Below, in pieces: positions 10,451-18,427 of a stretch of DNA of 64,000 nt. Each line of letters opens with the position of its first letter. The first letter of the stretch is position 1. A program made the translations under genes and the position numbers. The DNA is taken from positions 1,364,001-1,428,000 of the forward strand of contig NZ_CP021023.1 in the NCBI RefSeq assembly GCF_002117005.1. The letters run 5' to 3'. The notes beneath the pieces are model-generated. The model saw only the letters and a program-made list of their open reading frames with translations. It was not told the DNA's origin and ran no database searches. This DNA comes from Sedimentisphaera salicampi. Lineage in GTDB: Bacteria; Planctomycetota; Phycisphaerae; Sedimentisphaerales; Sedimentisphaeraceae.

Positions 10451-11532
10451 CCTTCGGTGCTCCTTACATACGCTTGACGGATGCAGAATTCAATAAACCC
10501 GTTTGCTTCGCTTATTTTTGCCTGCTCGAAGAGCTCTTTCAGAATATTGTTCATTTTTTCAGAGCGGCGTTTCATTCTTATGAATTTTTCTATCTCGTCC
10601 TGCACTTCTGAAAGTTTTTGGTAGCCGGCTTCCTGCTTTTTATCAAGCTTAACAACAAAGAAGTTTCCGTTATTCTCAATCACTTCAGATATTTCCCCTT
10701 CTTCGAGCTTTTTCAGCTCCTCAGCGAGAACATTGTATGGCTGCGCGAAGGATGAAGGATCTGAAGTTTCCCATTTGCCTCCCTGAGAAGCTTTGATGCC
10801 TCCGGAGAATTTTTCGACCGCATCTGCAAAGCTCATCTCCCCTTCTATTGCAAGTTTGGCTAAAGACGCCTTTTTCTCAGCGTTTTCCTCAGATTCAGGC
10901 ACATGAATGAGAGTAAATTTATATTCGGGCTCAACCTTAAATTTGTCTTCCTTATTATTTTCGTAGAACTTTTCAATCTCCTTGAAAGTTACCGAATCGC
11001 TCTTTTCAAATTCAGCAGTGAAATAGTTTTGGATGAGCATTTTTCTTCTTTTATCTTCTTTGAATGTCTTCCAGTGGTAGCCGGACTCAGCCAGCTGAGA
11101 CTGGATCTTTGAATAATCGTAGTCTGACTCGGCAAGCATCCTTCGAACCTCCTTGTCCACAGCCTTATCCAGCATACCGTCTTCCTCCAGCACTTCCTCC
11201 GGCACCTTACCCGCTGCTTTTTCATAGATGAGTATATCGGATATCTGCTCTGTAACGAACTGGCGGACATACGGGTAAACCTGCTGCTTGTACTGCTGAT
11301 AGCTGGAAGCTTTGATCTGGCCGGAAAGCGAAACAAGCTTTGAAATAATAAGCTCGGAGGAAATGGTCTGATCTTTTACAGAAAGCACCATCCCGCCTGT
11401 GGGCTCTGGTACGGGTCTTTTGGCGAGCTCCTGATATTTTGCAATCTCTGCGTCTGTATAGGCTTTTTCCTTATTTCCTCCACATCCGTTCAGGAAAATT
11501 GCGGCAGCAAGGATAAATGCAAATGTTTTCAT
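10447..11532 (-). CDS. PpiC/parvulin-type peptidyl-prolyl isomerase lipoprotein (SurA/PrsA-like)
   Basis: The 361-aa precursor has a lipoprotein signal with lipobox LNGC (Cys17). A SurA-N-like helical region covers about residues 50-180. A parvulin domain covers about 203-305, including the core strand YKFTLIHVPESE, the segment SFADAVEKFSGG...QGGKWETSDPSSF, and EGEISEVIENNGNFFVVKL. It is likely an extracytoplasmic folding factor for exported proteins, which fits a genome rich in large secreted enzymes. The stop overlaps acpS by 4 bp. Confidence 0.87.
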   Translation of the reverse strand: MKTFAFILAAAIFLNGCGGNKEKAYTDAEIAKYQELAKRPVPEPTGGMVLSVKDQTISSELIISKLVSLSGQIKASSYQQYKQQVYPYVRQFVTEQISDILIYEKAAGKVPEEVLEEDGMLDKAVDKEVRRMLAESDYDYSKIQSQLAESGYHWKTFKEDKRRKMLIQNYFTAEFEKSDSVTFKEIEKFYENNKEDKFKVEPEYKFTLIHVPESEENAEKKASLAKLAIEGEMSFADAVEKFSGGIKASQGGKWETSDPSSFAQPYNVLAEELKKLEEGEISEVIENNGNFFVVKLDKKQEAGYQKLSEVQDEIEKFIRMKRRSEKMNNILKELFEQAKISEANGFIEFCIRQAYVRSTEG

Positions 11533-11883
11533 TTCTTACCTCATTAGCTTTTTCAAAAAGTTTACGGGAATTTTAGTTTTTTGGCCTGTTTTTTCAATTC
11601 TAATTATTCCCCGCCTTTCAAGTCACGTCAGTTTGAATTCAGTTCTCAATAATAAAACAGCTATGCTCAAAGCAATCAAATCATCGGGCGGACGGAAAAA
11701 AACTTGTAAAATGCCGGCATTTGCAATAAGATAACCAAGAGTAAAGCTGGAGGGGTTGATTATTAAGCAGCTTTTGGTTTGAGTTTCATAATGGATTTTT
11801 AATCAATCCCGCACAACATTCTTACGCTAAATACTAAAACTCAGCTTGCTCGAAATTACAATTATTTAAAGGGGATTCCAGTT
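11533..11883. promoter_or_regulatory. 351-bp divergent intergenic region with a 14-bp palindrome
   Basis: This region separates the minus-strand parvulin-acpS operon from the plus-strand hypothetical gene. It holds no convincing ORF. A perfect palindrome AAATGCCGGCATTT lies at 11709-11722 and could be an operator. A Shine-Dalgarno-like AAAGGGGA sits at 11868-11875, ahead of the TTG at 11884. Confidence 0.4.
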
Positions 11884-12279
11884 TTGGGAAGAAGTGTTAT
11901 TTCATTATTAGTGCTGCTGGCTGTTTCAGTGCAATGCATATCGAAACAAGCCGACCCGCGGGATAAGTGCAGAGAGCTTCCAGATAAGGAACTTAAGCCT
12001 ATTAAGCTCAAGGTGCTCTGCGAAAAAGATATCCTGGGTGAAAGAAATTGCAGAGAAAACCTCAGACAAAAAAAACATGCGCAGCAGACTTTATTCGTTG
12101 ACAAGGTGTTCTGCAGGAGCTTCTTTACTGTGCTAAACCCTTACCTGCCGGAAAAAGAATTTCTTCCGGAAAAGCAGCTTCTCAATTTCGACACCAGATT
12201 CACAAAAGAAGCAAAAGAGCCCTTTTCAATACCGATACCAGAAATATACAGCAAAGACGAAACTATTTTAGAGCTTTAG
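11884..12279 (+). CDS. Hypothetical secreted protein
   Basis: This 131-aa ORF starts at a TTG with AAAGGGGA 8 bp upstream. The N-terminus (MGRSVISLLVLLAVSVQC) looks like a signal peptide. The rest is Lys/Glu-rich with three further Cys residues. I recognise no family. It could be a genuine lineage-specific gene; the signal-like N-terminus and ribosome binding site favour this. The ORF ends 27 bp before the convergent cyclophilin stop, and a short hairpin (12291-12304) lies between. Confidence 0.45.
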   Translation: MGRSVISLLVLLAVSVQCISKQADPRDKCRELPDKELKPIKLKVLCEKDILGERNCRENLRQKKHAQQTLFVDKVFCRSFFTVLNPYLPEKEFLPEKQLLNFDTRFTKEAKEPFSIPIPEIYSKDETILEL

Positions 12280-12306
12280 AAAACGTTCTCCCTGCAAAAG
12301 CAGGTT

Positions 12307-12801
12307 TCAAACAAAACAGGCAGTTTCAAGAGTAACCGTCTGCAAAGGTACATCATCATGGAAGCCTTTTCTGCCGGTCTCCAGCTCTGCTATTTTATCA
12401 ACCACATCCATTCCTTCTATAACTTCGCCGAAAGAGGCATAGCCGGGATTGCCCGGGGCATAATTAAGGAAATCGTTGTCTGCGTGGTTAATGAAGAACT
12501 GTGATGAAGCGCTGTCCGGGTCTGACGTGCGTGCCATAGACACCGCCCCTCTTTTGTTCTTCAGTCCGTTGTCTGATTCCAGCTTTATAGGGGCTTTGGC
12601 CCGTTTCTGTTTCATATCCGGCGTAAATCCGCCTCCCTGCACCATAAAGCCCTTAATAACGCGGTGAAAGATTGTGCCGTCGAAAAAACCCTCTTCAACG
12701 TACTCGGCGAAATTTCCCGCTGTTACAGGTGCACTCTCAAAGTTCAAACGCAGCTTGATATCACCAAGACTGGTTTTCAATAAAACGGTATCTTTGTTCA
12801 T
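12307..12801 (-). CDS. Cyclophilin-type peptidyl-prolyl cis-trans isomerase
   Basis: The 164-aa protein is a single cyclophilin domain of bacterial PpiB size without a signal peptide, so it is probably cytoplasmic. Key motifs are visible: [14 protein letters not shown] with the catalytic Arg near residue 47, the Gln that follows, and SSQFFIN near residues 100-106. It catalyses Xaa-Pro isomerisation. It lies 30 bp downstream of trxA on the same strand, so both may be transcribed together as a folding/redox pair. Confidence 0.95.
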   Translation of the reverse strand: MNKDTVLLKTSLGDIKLRLNFESAPVTAGNFAEYVEEGFFDGTIFHRVIKGFMVQGGGFTPDMKQKRAKAPIKLESDNGLKNKRGAVSMARTSDPDSASSQFFINHADNDFLNYAPGNPGYASFGEVIEGMDVVDKIAELETGRKGFHDDVPLQTVTLETACFV

Positions 12802-12831
12802 ACTACTTTTCTAAGCTTAATTTTTATCGTT

Positions 12832-13158
12832 TCAGACGAGCGAATCGAGCACGTCGGTTACATCGTCTTTCGAGACAAGCCCAACCCACTGCTTCTGCAC
12901 CTGCCCCTCCTTGAAGAGGATGACAGTAGGTATAGAAGAGATGTTGAATTTCATCGCAGCTTCTCTGCTCTGGTCGGTATCCACTTTGCATACCTTTGCC
13001 TTGCCTTTGTATTCCTCTGCGATTTCATCAATAATCGGCCCGAGCATTTTACAGGGTCCACACCAAGGCGCCCAGAAATCCACCAGCACGGGCATATCCG
13101 AACCATTAACTACTTCATCAAATTCCTGGTCAGTAAGCGCAATAGTATTTTCGCTCAT
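12832..13158 (-). CDS. trxA: Thioredoxin
   Basis: The 108-aa protein carries the classical WCGPC active site (Cys33 and Cys36) in FWAPWCGPCKMLGP and the cis-Pro loop ISSIPTVILF. It is a cytoplasmic dithiol-disulfide oxidoreductase of standard length. A Shine-Dalgarno-like AGAGGT precedes the ATG. The divergent promoter region (13159-13408) is shared with the two-component system, but the Pho-box-like repeats lie close to the latter. Confidence 0.97.
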   Translation of the reverse strand: MSENTIALTDQEFDEVVNGSDMPVLVDFWAPWCGPCKMLGPIIDEIAEEYKGKAKVCKVDTDQSREAAMKFNISSIPTVILFKEGQVQKQWVGLVSKDDVTDVLDSLV

Positions 13159-13313
13159 ATTTAACCTCTATTCATTTGAGTTATTGTTTTTATAAACATC
13201 TTTCTGAATTTTAAGCTAAACAAACCGCAATGTCAAACGCAAACAACGTTCATTAGCTTCTTTGAATACATATATAAATTATATCTCCCAATGTTCGGGA
13301 GAATCGCAATAAT

Positions 13314-13356
13314 CTAACCTTTTGCTAACAAACTGCTAATATTAACGCTTTATTAT
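13314..13356 (+). promoter_or_regulatory. Pho-box-like direct repeats and promoter of the phoB-like gene
   Basis: Three pentamers CTAAC, CTAAC and CTAAT start at 13314, 13325 and 13336, an exact 11-bp register. The last ends at 13340, and a -10 box TATTAT starts at 13351, leaving 10 bp between. There is no good -35 box, as expected for activator-dependent promoters. The layout equals that of E. coli Pho boxes (11-bp repeats ending about 10 bp before the -10). It suggests autoregulation by the downstream regulator. The same arrangement recurs at 56382-56435. Confidence 0.6.
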
Positions 13357-13408
13357 TTGTTTTATTGTGTTATATTATGATAATGCTAAGAAGGATTCAA
13401 AACGTAAT

Positions 13409-14104
13409 ATGGAAAAACAAAAGATTCTGGTAGTAGAAGATGAGGCTGATGTAAGAGAGCTGCTTTGTTACAATCTCAGGGCAAACGGATTTGAGGTTGA
13501 GACTTGCGGAGACGGCAGGCTGGCGATGGATAAAATTGAAGAATGGAAGCCGAATTTGGTACTTCTTGATTTAATGCTCCCCGGGCTGGACGGCTTCTCA
13601 GTATGCCGCAAACTCAAGAATGAATCTCAAACTTCCGGCATCAGGGTGATTATGCTCACAGCAAGAGGCGACGAGGCAGATATAGTTACCGGGCTGGAGC
13701 TCGGGGCTGATGACTATATAACAAAGCCCTTCAGTCCTAAGGTGCTTATAGCGAGGATAAATGCAGTACTTCGAAGGCCGGGGAGAACCTCTGGAACCGG
13801 GGAAAAGGATTCAGGCCTCTTAAAGGTGCATGAGATTGAGATTGACACGAGGAAATATCAGGTTTCGGTTTCAGGTAAGCCCTGCAAACTTACTTCTACA
13901 GAATTCCGCCTTCTCTGCTTTCTTGCAGCAAGGCCGGGATGGGTATTTACTCGATACCAGATTGTTGACGCCGTACACGGGGCAGACTATCCCGTAACAG
14001 ACCGCTCGGTTGATGTACAGGTAGTAGGGCTCAGGAAAAAACTTGGAGAAGCAGGGAAATATATAGAAACCGTACGCGGCGTTGGATACAGATTTATAGA
14101 ATAA
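13409..14104 (+). CDS. phoB: OmpR/PhoB-family response regulator
   Basis: The frame opens at a GTG at 13367, but that is only about 11 bp past the -10 box. The ATG at 13409 gives the normal 231-aa length and N-terminus (MEKQKILVVEDEADVRELL). The receiver domain (about 5-120) has the phosphoacceptor Asp54 in LVLLDLMLPGLDG, the conserved Thr (MLTARG) and Lys (TKPFSP). A winged-helix Trans_reg_C domain fills about 140-230 and ends VRGVGYRF. It is followed by a PAS-containing histidine kinase, as in phoB-phoR pairs. The PhoB assignment rests on this layout and on the Pho-box-like repeats upstream, so it is probable rather than proven. Confidence 0.88.
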   Translation: MEKQKILVVEDEADVRELLCYNLRANGFEVETCGDGRLAMDKIEEWKPNLVLLDLMLPGLDGFSVCRKLKNESQTSGIRVIMLTARGDEADIVTGLELGADDYITKPFSPKVLIARINAVLRRPGRTSGTGEKDSGLLKVHEIEIDTRKYQVSVSGKPCKLTSTEFRLLCFLAARPGWVFTRYQIVDAVHGADYPVTDRSVDVQVVGLRKKLGEAGKYIETVRGVGYRFIE

Positions 14105-14178
14105 AAATAACATCTAAAGAGCTGTAAAAGCAGTTTTGCCTTATCAGCTTTAATTGATTCTTAAGGGCGGCGCGGCTT

Positions 14179-15960
14179 ATGAAGAAAAAAAGCATCTTTT
14201 GGCGGTTCTTCCGCACTGTTTTAGCAGTAGTTTTTCTATCATTATTATTTTGTTTCATTTCCCTTGAAAAATCCGTCAGCCAAGTTTCAGCAGAATTCAG
14301 CAAGAAAAACCTTTCAAACGCAGCATCTCTGGCAGAAAAAGTTCTCCAAAGCGCAGTTGAAAACCTTGATTATGAAAAAATGGAGAGCATTTGCATAACC
14401 TTAGGCAATAAAACAGATCTTAGATTTACAATAATCAACCGTCAGGGAAACGTGCTTGCAGACAGCAGTACTACCCCCTCAGGCCTTAAAAACTATTCAG
14501 ATAATCCCCATTTTATTCAAGCTATTGAAAACCGGAAGCAAAAAGAAGAAATTTACACACCCGAAAATGAAGAACCGATGTGCATCTATACTGCCGTTGA
14601 GACCTCGAATAACGAAAGTTTTATACTAAAATGCTGCCGCAGGCAAAGCCTCTCCTCGCAGTACTCTGCAATTATCGCCTCTGCTATGCTTAAAATATCA
14701 GGCGTTTCCCTTCTTATAGCAGCAATTTCATCTGCTTTTCTTGCTAACGTAACAATAAGACCACTGATAAAAATGAGAAAAGGCGTGATAGATTTTGCCG
14801 AGGGCAAGCTCGATAAAAAACTCGAAATACCGGAAACCCACGAGATGGGAAGTCTTGCAAAGAGCCTCAACAATATGGCAAGAGAGCTCGACAAAAAGAT
14901 CGCCCAAATCACAGAACAGCAGGCGAGCCAGGAGGCGATTCTTACAAGTATGGTTGAGGCGGTTGTCGCTCTGAGCAACAAAAAGGATATTATAATGGCC
15001 AACAAGGCTGCTGTGGAACTTTTCGGCCTTCAGGAAGGTTATATCGGCAATTACTATGCCAATCTTATTCGTAACACAGATTTTCAGACGGCAATAGAAA
15101 ACACCACAAAAGAGGGCTCATCGAAAAGAGAAATCGTTTTGATGAGAAACAACAATGAATTCATACTCCACCTTCAGGGAACTGTGCTGAAAAACCCTTC
15201 CGGAGAAACTATCGGTTCTCTCTACGTTCTCAACGATGTAACAGAAATCAAAAGGCTTGAGGCAATAAGAAAAGATTTTGTGGCTAACGTTTCACACGAG
15301 CTGAAAACCCCTGTAACCTCAATTAAGGGCTTTGCTGAGATGCTTGAAGACGGCGGAATAAGCAGCCCCGAGGATCAGGCGAAATTCATAGGCATAATAG
15401 CTCGCCAAACGCAGAGGCTCGAGGCTATAATAGAAGACCTTCTTTCCATCTCCAAACTCGAACAAAAAGGTGATCAGCTCAGGGTTGATATTGAGCCTGC
15501 TGATATTAGGGATATCGTGATTTCGGCAATGCAGCTGTGCGAAAAAAGGGCATCACAAAAAAACATCTCCATAGAACTGACATCAAGCGGGGACATCCAT
15601 ATTCCCGTTAATCCAAACCTTCTGGAGCAGGCTGTAATGAATCTGGTGGATAATGCAGTAAAATACAGCAGCGAGAATACAGAGGTTCATATAACAATTG
15701 TGCAGGACAGTGATGAGACCAGAATAGCCGTACAAGACCACGGCTGCGGAATCCCGAAAAGCGAGCAGGAACGTTTATTCGAACGTTTTTACCGCGTGGA
15801 TAAAGGGCGAAGCAGAGAATTAGGCGGAACTGGACTTGGTCTTTCAATCGTAAAGCATATCGTCTCCACCGTACACGGGGGCAGGATTACTCTCGAAAGC
15901 ACGCTCAACAAGGGAAGCACTTTCACCATACATCTGCCTAAAAATTCAAAAAATACGTAA
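14179..15960 (+). CDS. phoR: PhoR-type sensor histidine kinase (HAMP-PAS-HisKA-HATPase)
   Basis: This 593-aa membrane kinase has TM1 at about residues 10-32, an extracytoplasmic region of about 130 residues, TM2 at about 165-190, HAMP at about 190-242 and PAS at about 253-360. The HisKA domain has phospho-acceptor His373 in FVANVSHELKTP. The HATPase domain shows the N box (NLVDNAVKYSS), G1 (DHGCGIP) and G2 (GGTGLGLSIVKHI). The architecture equals the PhoR/WalK type of Gram-positives and planctomycetes. It is 74 bp downstream of the response regulator and is presumably its cognate kinase. The signal is not certain, since WalK and PhoR share this layout. Confidence 0.9.
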   Translation: MKKKSIFWRFFRTVLAVVFLSLLFCFISLEKSVSQVSAEFSKKNLSNAASLAEKVLQSAVENLDYEKMESICITLGNKTDLRFTIINRQGNVLADSSTTPSGLKNYSDNPHFIQAIENRKQKEEIYTPENEEPMCIYTAVETSNNESFILKCCRRQSLSSQYSAIIASAMLKISGVSLLIAAISSAFLANVTIRPLIKMRKGVIDFAEGKLDKKLEIPETHEMGSLAKSLNNMARELDKKIAQITEQQASQEAILTSMVEAVVALSNKKDIIMANKAAVELFGLQEGYIGNYYANLIRNTDFQTAIENTTKEGSSKREIVLMRNNNEFILHLQGTVLKNPSGETIGSLYVLNDVTEIKRLEAIRKDFVANVSHELKTPVTSIKGFAEMLEDGGISSPEDQAKFIGIIARQTQRLEAIIEDLLSISKLEQKGDQLRVDIEPADIRDIVISAMQLCEKRASQKNISIELTSSGDIHIPVNPNLLEQAVMNLVDNAVKYSSENTEVHITIVQDSDETRIAVQDHGCGIPKSEQERLFERFYRVDKGRSRELGGTGLGLSIVKHIVSTVHGGRITLESTLNKGSTFTIHLPKNSKNT

Positions 15961-16126
15961 AAATCAGCCTTCCGAAGATATACTAAAGTAATTGCAGAAT
16001 ATATTTTGGTTTTCGGCTTTTTAAAGCTTTTAAGCTTGGATTTTGCGAGATTTAGTTTAACTTCATCTTTTCTGAATCAAAATTTTAATGACTATTACTA
16101 ATTTATGTTTTTAGGAGCTTATTACC

Positions 16127-18043
16127 ATGAAAAAAACACTAATGTTTCTGCTTCTCTCAGCGGCAGTTTGTTTTGGAGGAAAGATTTTCCTCAGCGATCT
16201 GGACATTTCGAATACAAGACAAGGCTGGGGCGAACCAATGAAAGACAAGTCTGTTAACGGCAATCCAATCAAAATCAACGGAAAGACATACAAAAAAGGC
16301 CTCGGCACCCATGCCCACAGCATACTTGAGATAAAAGTGGGCGGAGCGGAAAGATTCAAGGCTCTTGCAGGCATTAATGATGAAGTTATAGGGAACGACG
16401 CTGAAGTTCGTTTTGTTGTGCTTGTTGACGGGGAAAAGGTTTTTACAAGCCGGAAAGTTAAAGAAAATGAAAAACCTGTGGAGATCGATATATCGCTGAA
16501 AGACGCTGATAAAATGGCTTTGGTGGTAGAGCCGGCTGGCTCAATGAACTTCGACCATGCAGACTGGGCGGATGCTCACTTTATGGTATCAGGCAAAAAG
16601 CCCGAAACAATCGGCAGGCCTGAAGAAGAGCCCTATATCCTTACCCCTGCCCCGCCGAAACGGCCTCTTATCAATTCTCCAAAGGTGTTCGGTGTTCGCC
16701 CGGGCTCGCCTGTGCTGTACCATGTTGCTGCAACAGGAAAAAGGCCCATTAAGTTTACTGCATACAAACTCCCCAAAGGCCTAACACTAAACAGTAAAAC
16801 CGGCGATATTCGCGGCTCTCTCAAAAAAGAAGGGACTTATGAATTTACCGTTGCTGCTGAGAATAAATTCGGCAGGGATTCCCGCAAAATACGTTTCGAA
16901 GTTGGTAATACAATCAGCCTTACGCCCCCGCTCGGCTGGAATAGCTGGAATTGCTGGGGCTGCGCAGTAGATGCGGATAAGATCAAGGATGCCGCAGACA
17001 GTATGGTTGAATCAGGGCTGATCAAATACGGCTGGCAGTATATAAACATAGATGACTGCTGGATGAAAGAACCGGGCGAGAATGCCCGCGATGAGGAAGG
17101 AAACATCCTCTGCAACGACAAATTCCCCGATATGAAAGGCCTCGTGGACTACATACACGATAAAGGCCTCAAGGCTGGAACATATATCTCGCCGGGACCT
17201 TGGACATGCCAGAAGCTTGAGGGAAGCTGGGAGCACGAGATGCAGGATGCAATGCAGTTTGCTGAATGGGGCTTTGACTACCTCAAATACGACTGGTGCG
17301 GGTACGGCAGCGTAGCACCAAAGGAAAAGAAGCTCTACGACTACAAGAAGCCGTATATCGTTATGCAGGAATGCCTGAATGAGGCGCCCAGAGATATTGT
17401 TTACAGCCTCTGCCAGTACGGAATGGCTGATGTATGGAAGTGGGGAGCTGAAGTTGGCGGGAACTGCTGGCGAACTACAGGCGATATCAGAGATACTTGG
17501 GGCAGCGTTTCAAACATACTCAATAAACAGAAACCGCTCTATAAATATTCAGGCCCGGGGCACTGGAACGATCCGGATATGCTCGTTGTCGGCGAGGTCG
17601 GCTGGGGGCCGAATCTGCATAAATCAAAGCTCAGCCCGAGCGAACAGTACACACATATAACGATGTGGAGTATGCTCAATTCACCACTGCTTATCGGATG
17701 CGATATGACTAAGCTCGATGATTTCACGCTCAACCTGCTCTGCAACAGAGAGGTGCTTGCGGTAAATCAGGACCCGCTCGGCAGGCAGGCAAGAGTGGTA
17801 AGCTCTGAGAATAAATGCGATGTATGGTTCAGAGAGCTTGAGGGCGGAGATTACGCCGCTGCAATTGTTAATATGGACTATATGCAGAAGCAGTGCGAAT
17901 TTGATTTTGCAAAGGCAGGACTCTCAGGCGAGATTGAAGTGCGCGACCTTTGGCGGCAGAAAAACCTCGGTACATACAGAGGAGTTATCTCATTCAATCT
18001 GCCTTCCCACGGCTGCAGAATGCTGAAAATTACTGAAAAGTAA
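16127..18043 (+). CDS. Secreted GH27 alpha-galactosidase with N-terminal NPCBM domain
   Basis: The 638-aa precursor has a signal peptide (about 1-18), an NPCBM domain (about 19-155, with KKGLGTHAHS), a putative Ig-like domain (about 185-270) and a GH27 catalytic domain (about 275-560, starting at PPLGWNSWNCWG) with a C-terminal beta domain. The nucleophile Asp lies in LKYDWCGYG and the acid/base region in RTTGDIRDTW. Such enzymes release terminal alpha-galactose (or N-acetylgalactosamine) from oligosaccharides and galactomannans. AGGAG lies about 9 bp before the ATG and a terminator follows the gene, so it is monocistronic. Confidence 0.93.
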   Translation: MKKTLMFLLLSAAVCFGGKIFLSDLDISNTRQGWGEPMKDKSVNGNPIKINGKTYKKGLGTHAHSILEIKVGGAERFKALAGINDEVIGNDAEVRFVVLVDGEKVFTSRKVKENEKPVEIDISLKDADKMALVVEPAGSMNFDHADWADAHFMVSGKKPETIGRPEEEPYILTPAPPKRPLINSPKVFGVRPGSPVLYHVAATGKRPIKFTAYKLPKGLTLNSKTGDIRGSLKKEGTYEFTVAAENKFGRDSRKIRFEVGNTISLTPPLGWNSWNCWGCAVDADKIKDAADSMVESGLIKYGWQYINIDDCWMKEPGENARDEEGNILCNDKFPDMKGLVDYIHDKGLKAGTYISPGPWTCQKLEGSWEHEMQDAMQFAEWGFDYLKYDWCGYGSVAPKEKKLYDYKKPYIVMQECLNEAPRDIVYSLCQYGMADVWKWGAEVGGNCWRTTGDIRDTWGSVSNILNKQKPLYKYSGPGHWNDPDMLVVGEVGWGPNLHKSKLSPSEQYTHITMWSMLNSPLLIGCDMTKLDDFTLNLLCNREVLAVNQDPLGRQARVVSSENKCDVWFRELEGGDYAAAIVNMDYMQKQCEFDFAKAGLSGEIEVRDLWRQKNLGTYRGVISFNLPSHGCRMLKITEK

Positions 18044-18070
18044 CCTTGAAAGCCGCTAAAACTAAGATTG

Positions 18071-18107
18071 AAAATGGAGAGGCAGCTTTTGCTTCTCCAT
18101 TTTTGTT
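18071..18107 (+). terminator. Rho-independent terminator after the GH27 gene
   Basis: AATGGAGA (18073-18080) pairs with TCTCCATT (18094-18101), and an inner AGC/GCT closes a TTTT loop; a T-rich tail follows. It lies 28 bp past the GH27 stop. Confidence 0.75.
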
Positions 18108-18203
18108 TACCGAAATCCCGCGAACAAAATTAAATTTAAAACCTACTGAACTTCAGCATTAAAAAAATATTTTTGTTAAAAAGTAAAAATAAAGAAATTT
18201 TAC

Positions 18204-18335
18204 TTGACAATTATCCGTCAGCAGTTAGAATAAGTTCGTAATCATAATTTGATTTTCAATCACATACTCCTTAAAAAATAACACTACAATTTCCAAAACT
18301 TTCCCCAAAGCCGCCTCCCCGGCGGCTTTTTATTT
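18204..18335 (+). ncRNA. Candidate small RNA transcription unit
   Basis: Within a 384-bp gene-free gap (18044-18427), a near-consensus promoter TTGACA (18204-18209), 16-bp spacer and TAGAAT (18226-18231) is followed, about 75 bp after the expected start near 18238, by a strong intrinsic terminator: AAAGCCGCC (18307-18315), 5-nt loop, GGCGGCTTT (18321-18329), T-tract. No ORF fits between. The predicted RNA of about 95 nt is A/U-rich and contains ACUCCUUA, complementary to Shine-Dalgarno sequences. It matches no RNA family I recognise. It could instead be a leader for the downstream 851-aa gene with an attenuator. Confidence 0.4.
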
Positions 18336-18427
18336 TACGTTTGCCGTTTTAGGGTTTATTGAAATAGTGATATATATTATAATTCCTGCGGATTTCCAAG
18401 TTAGGTTAATATCTATAGGCGGGAACA

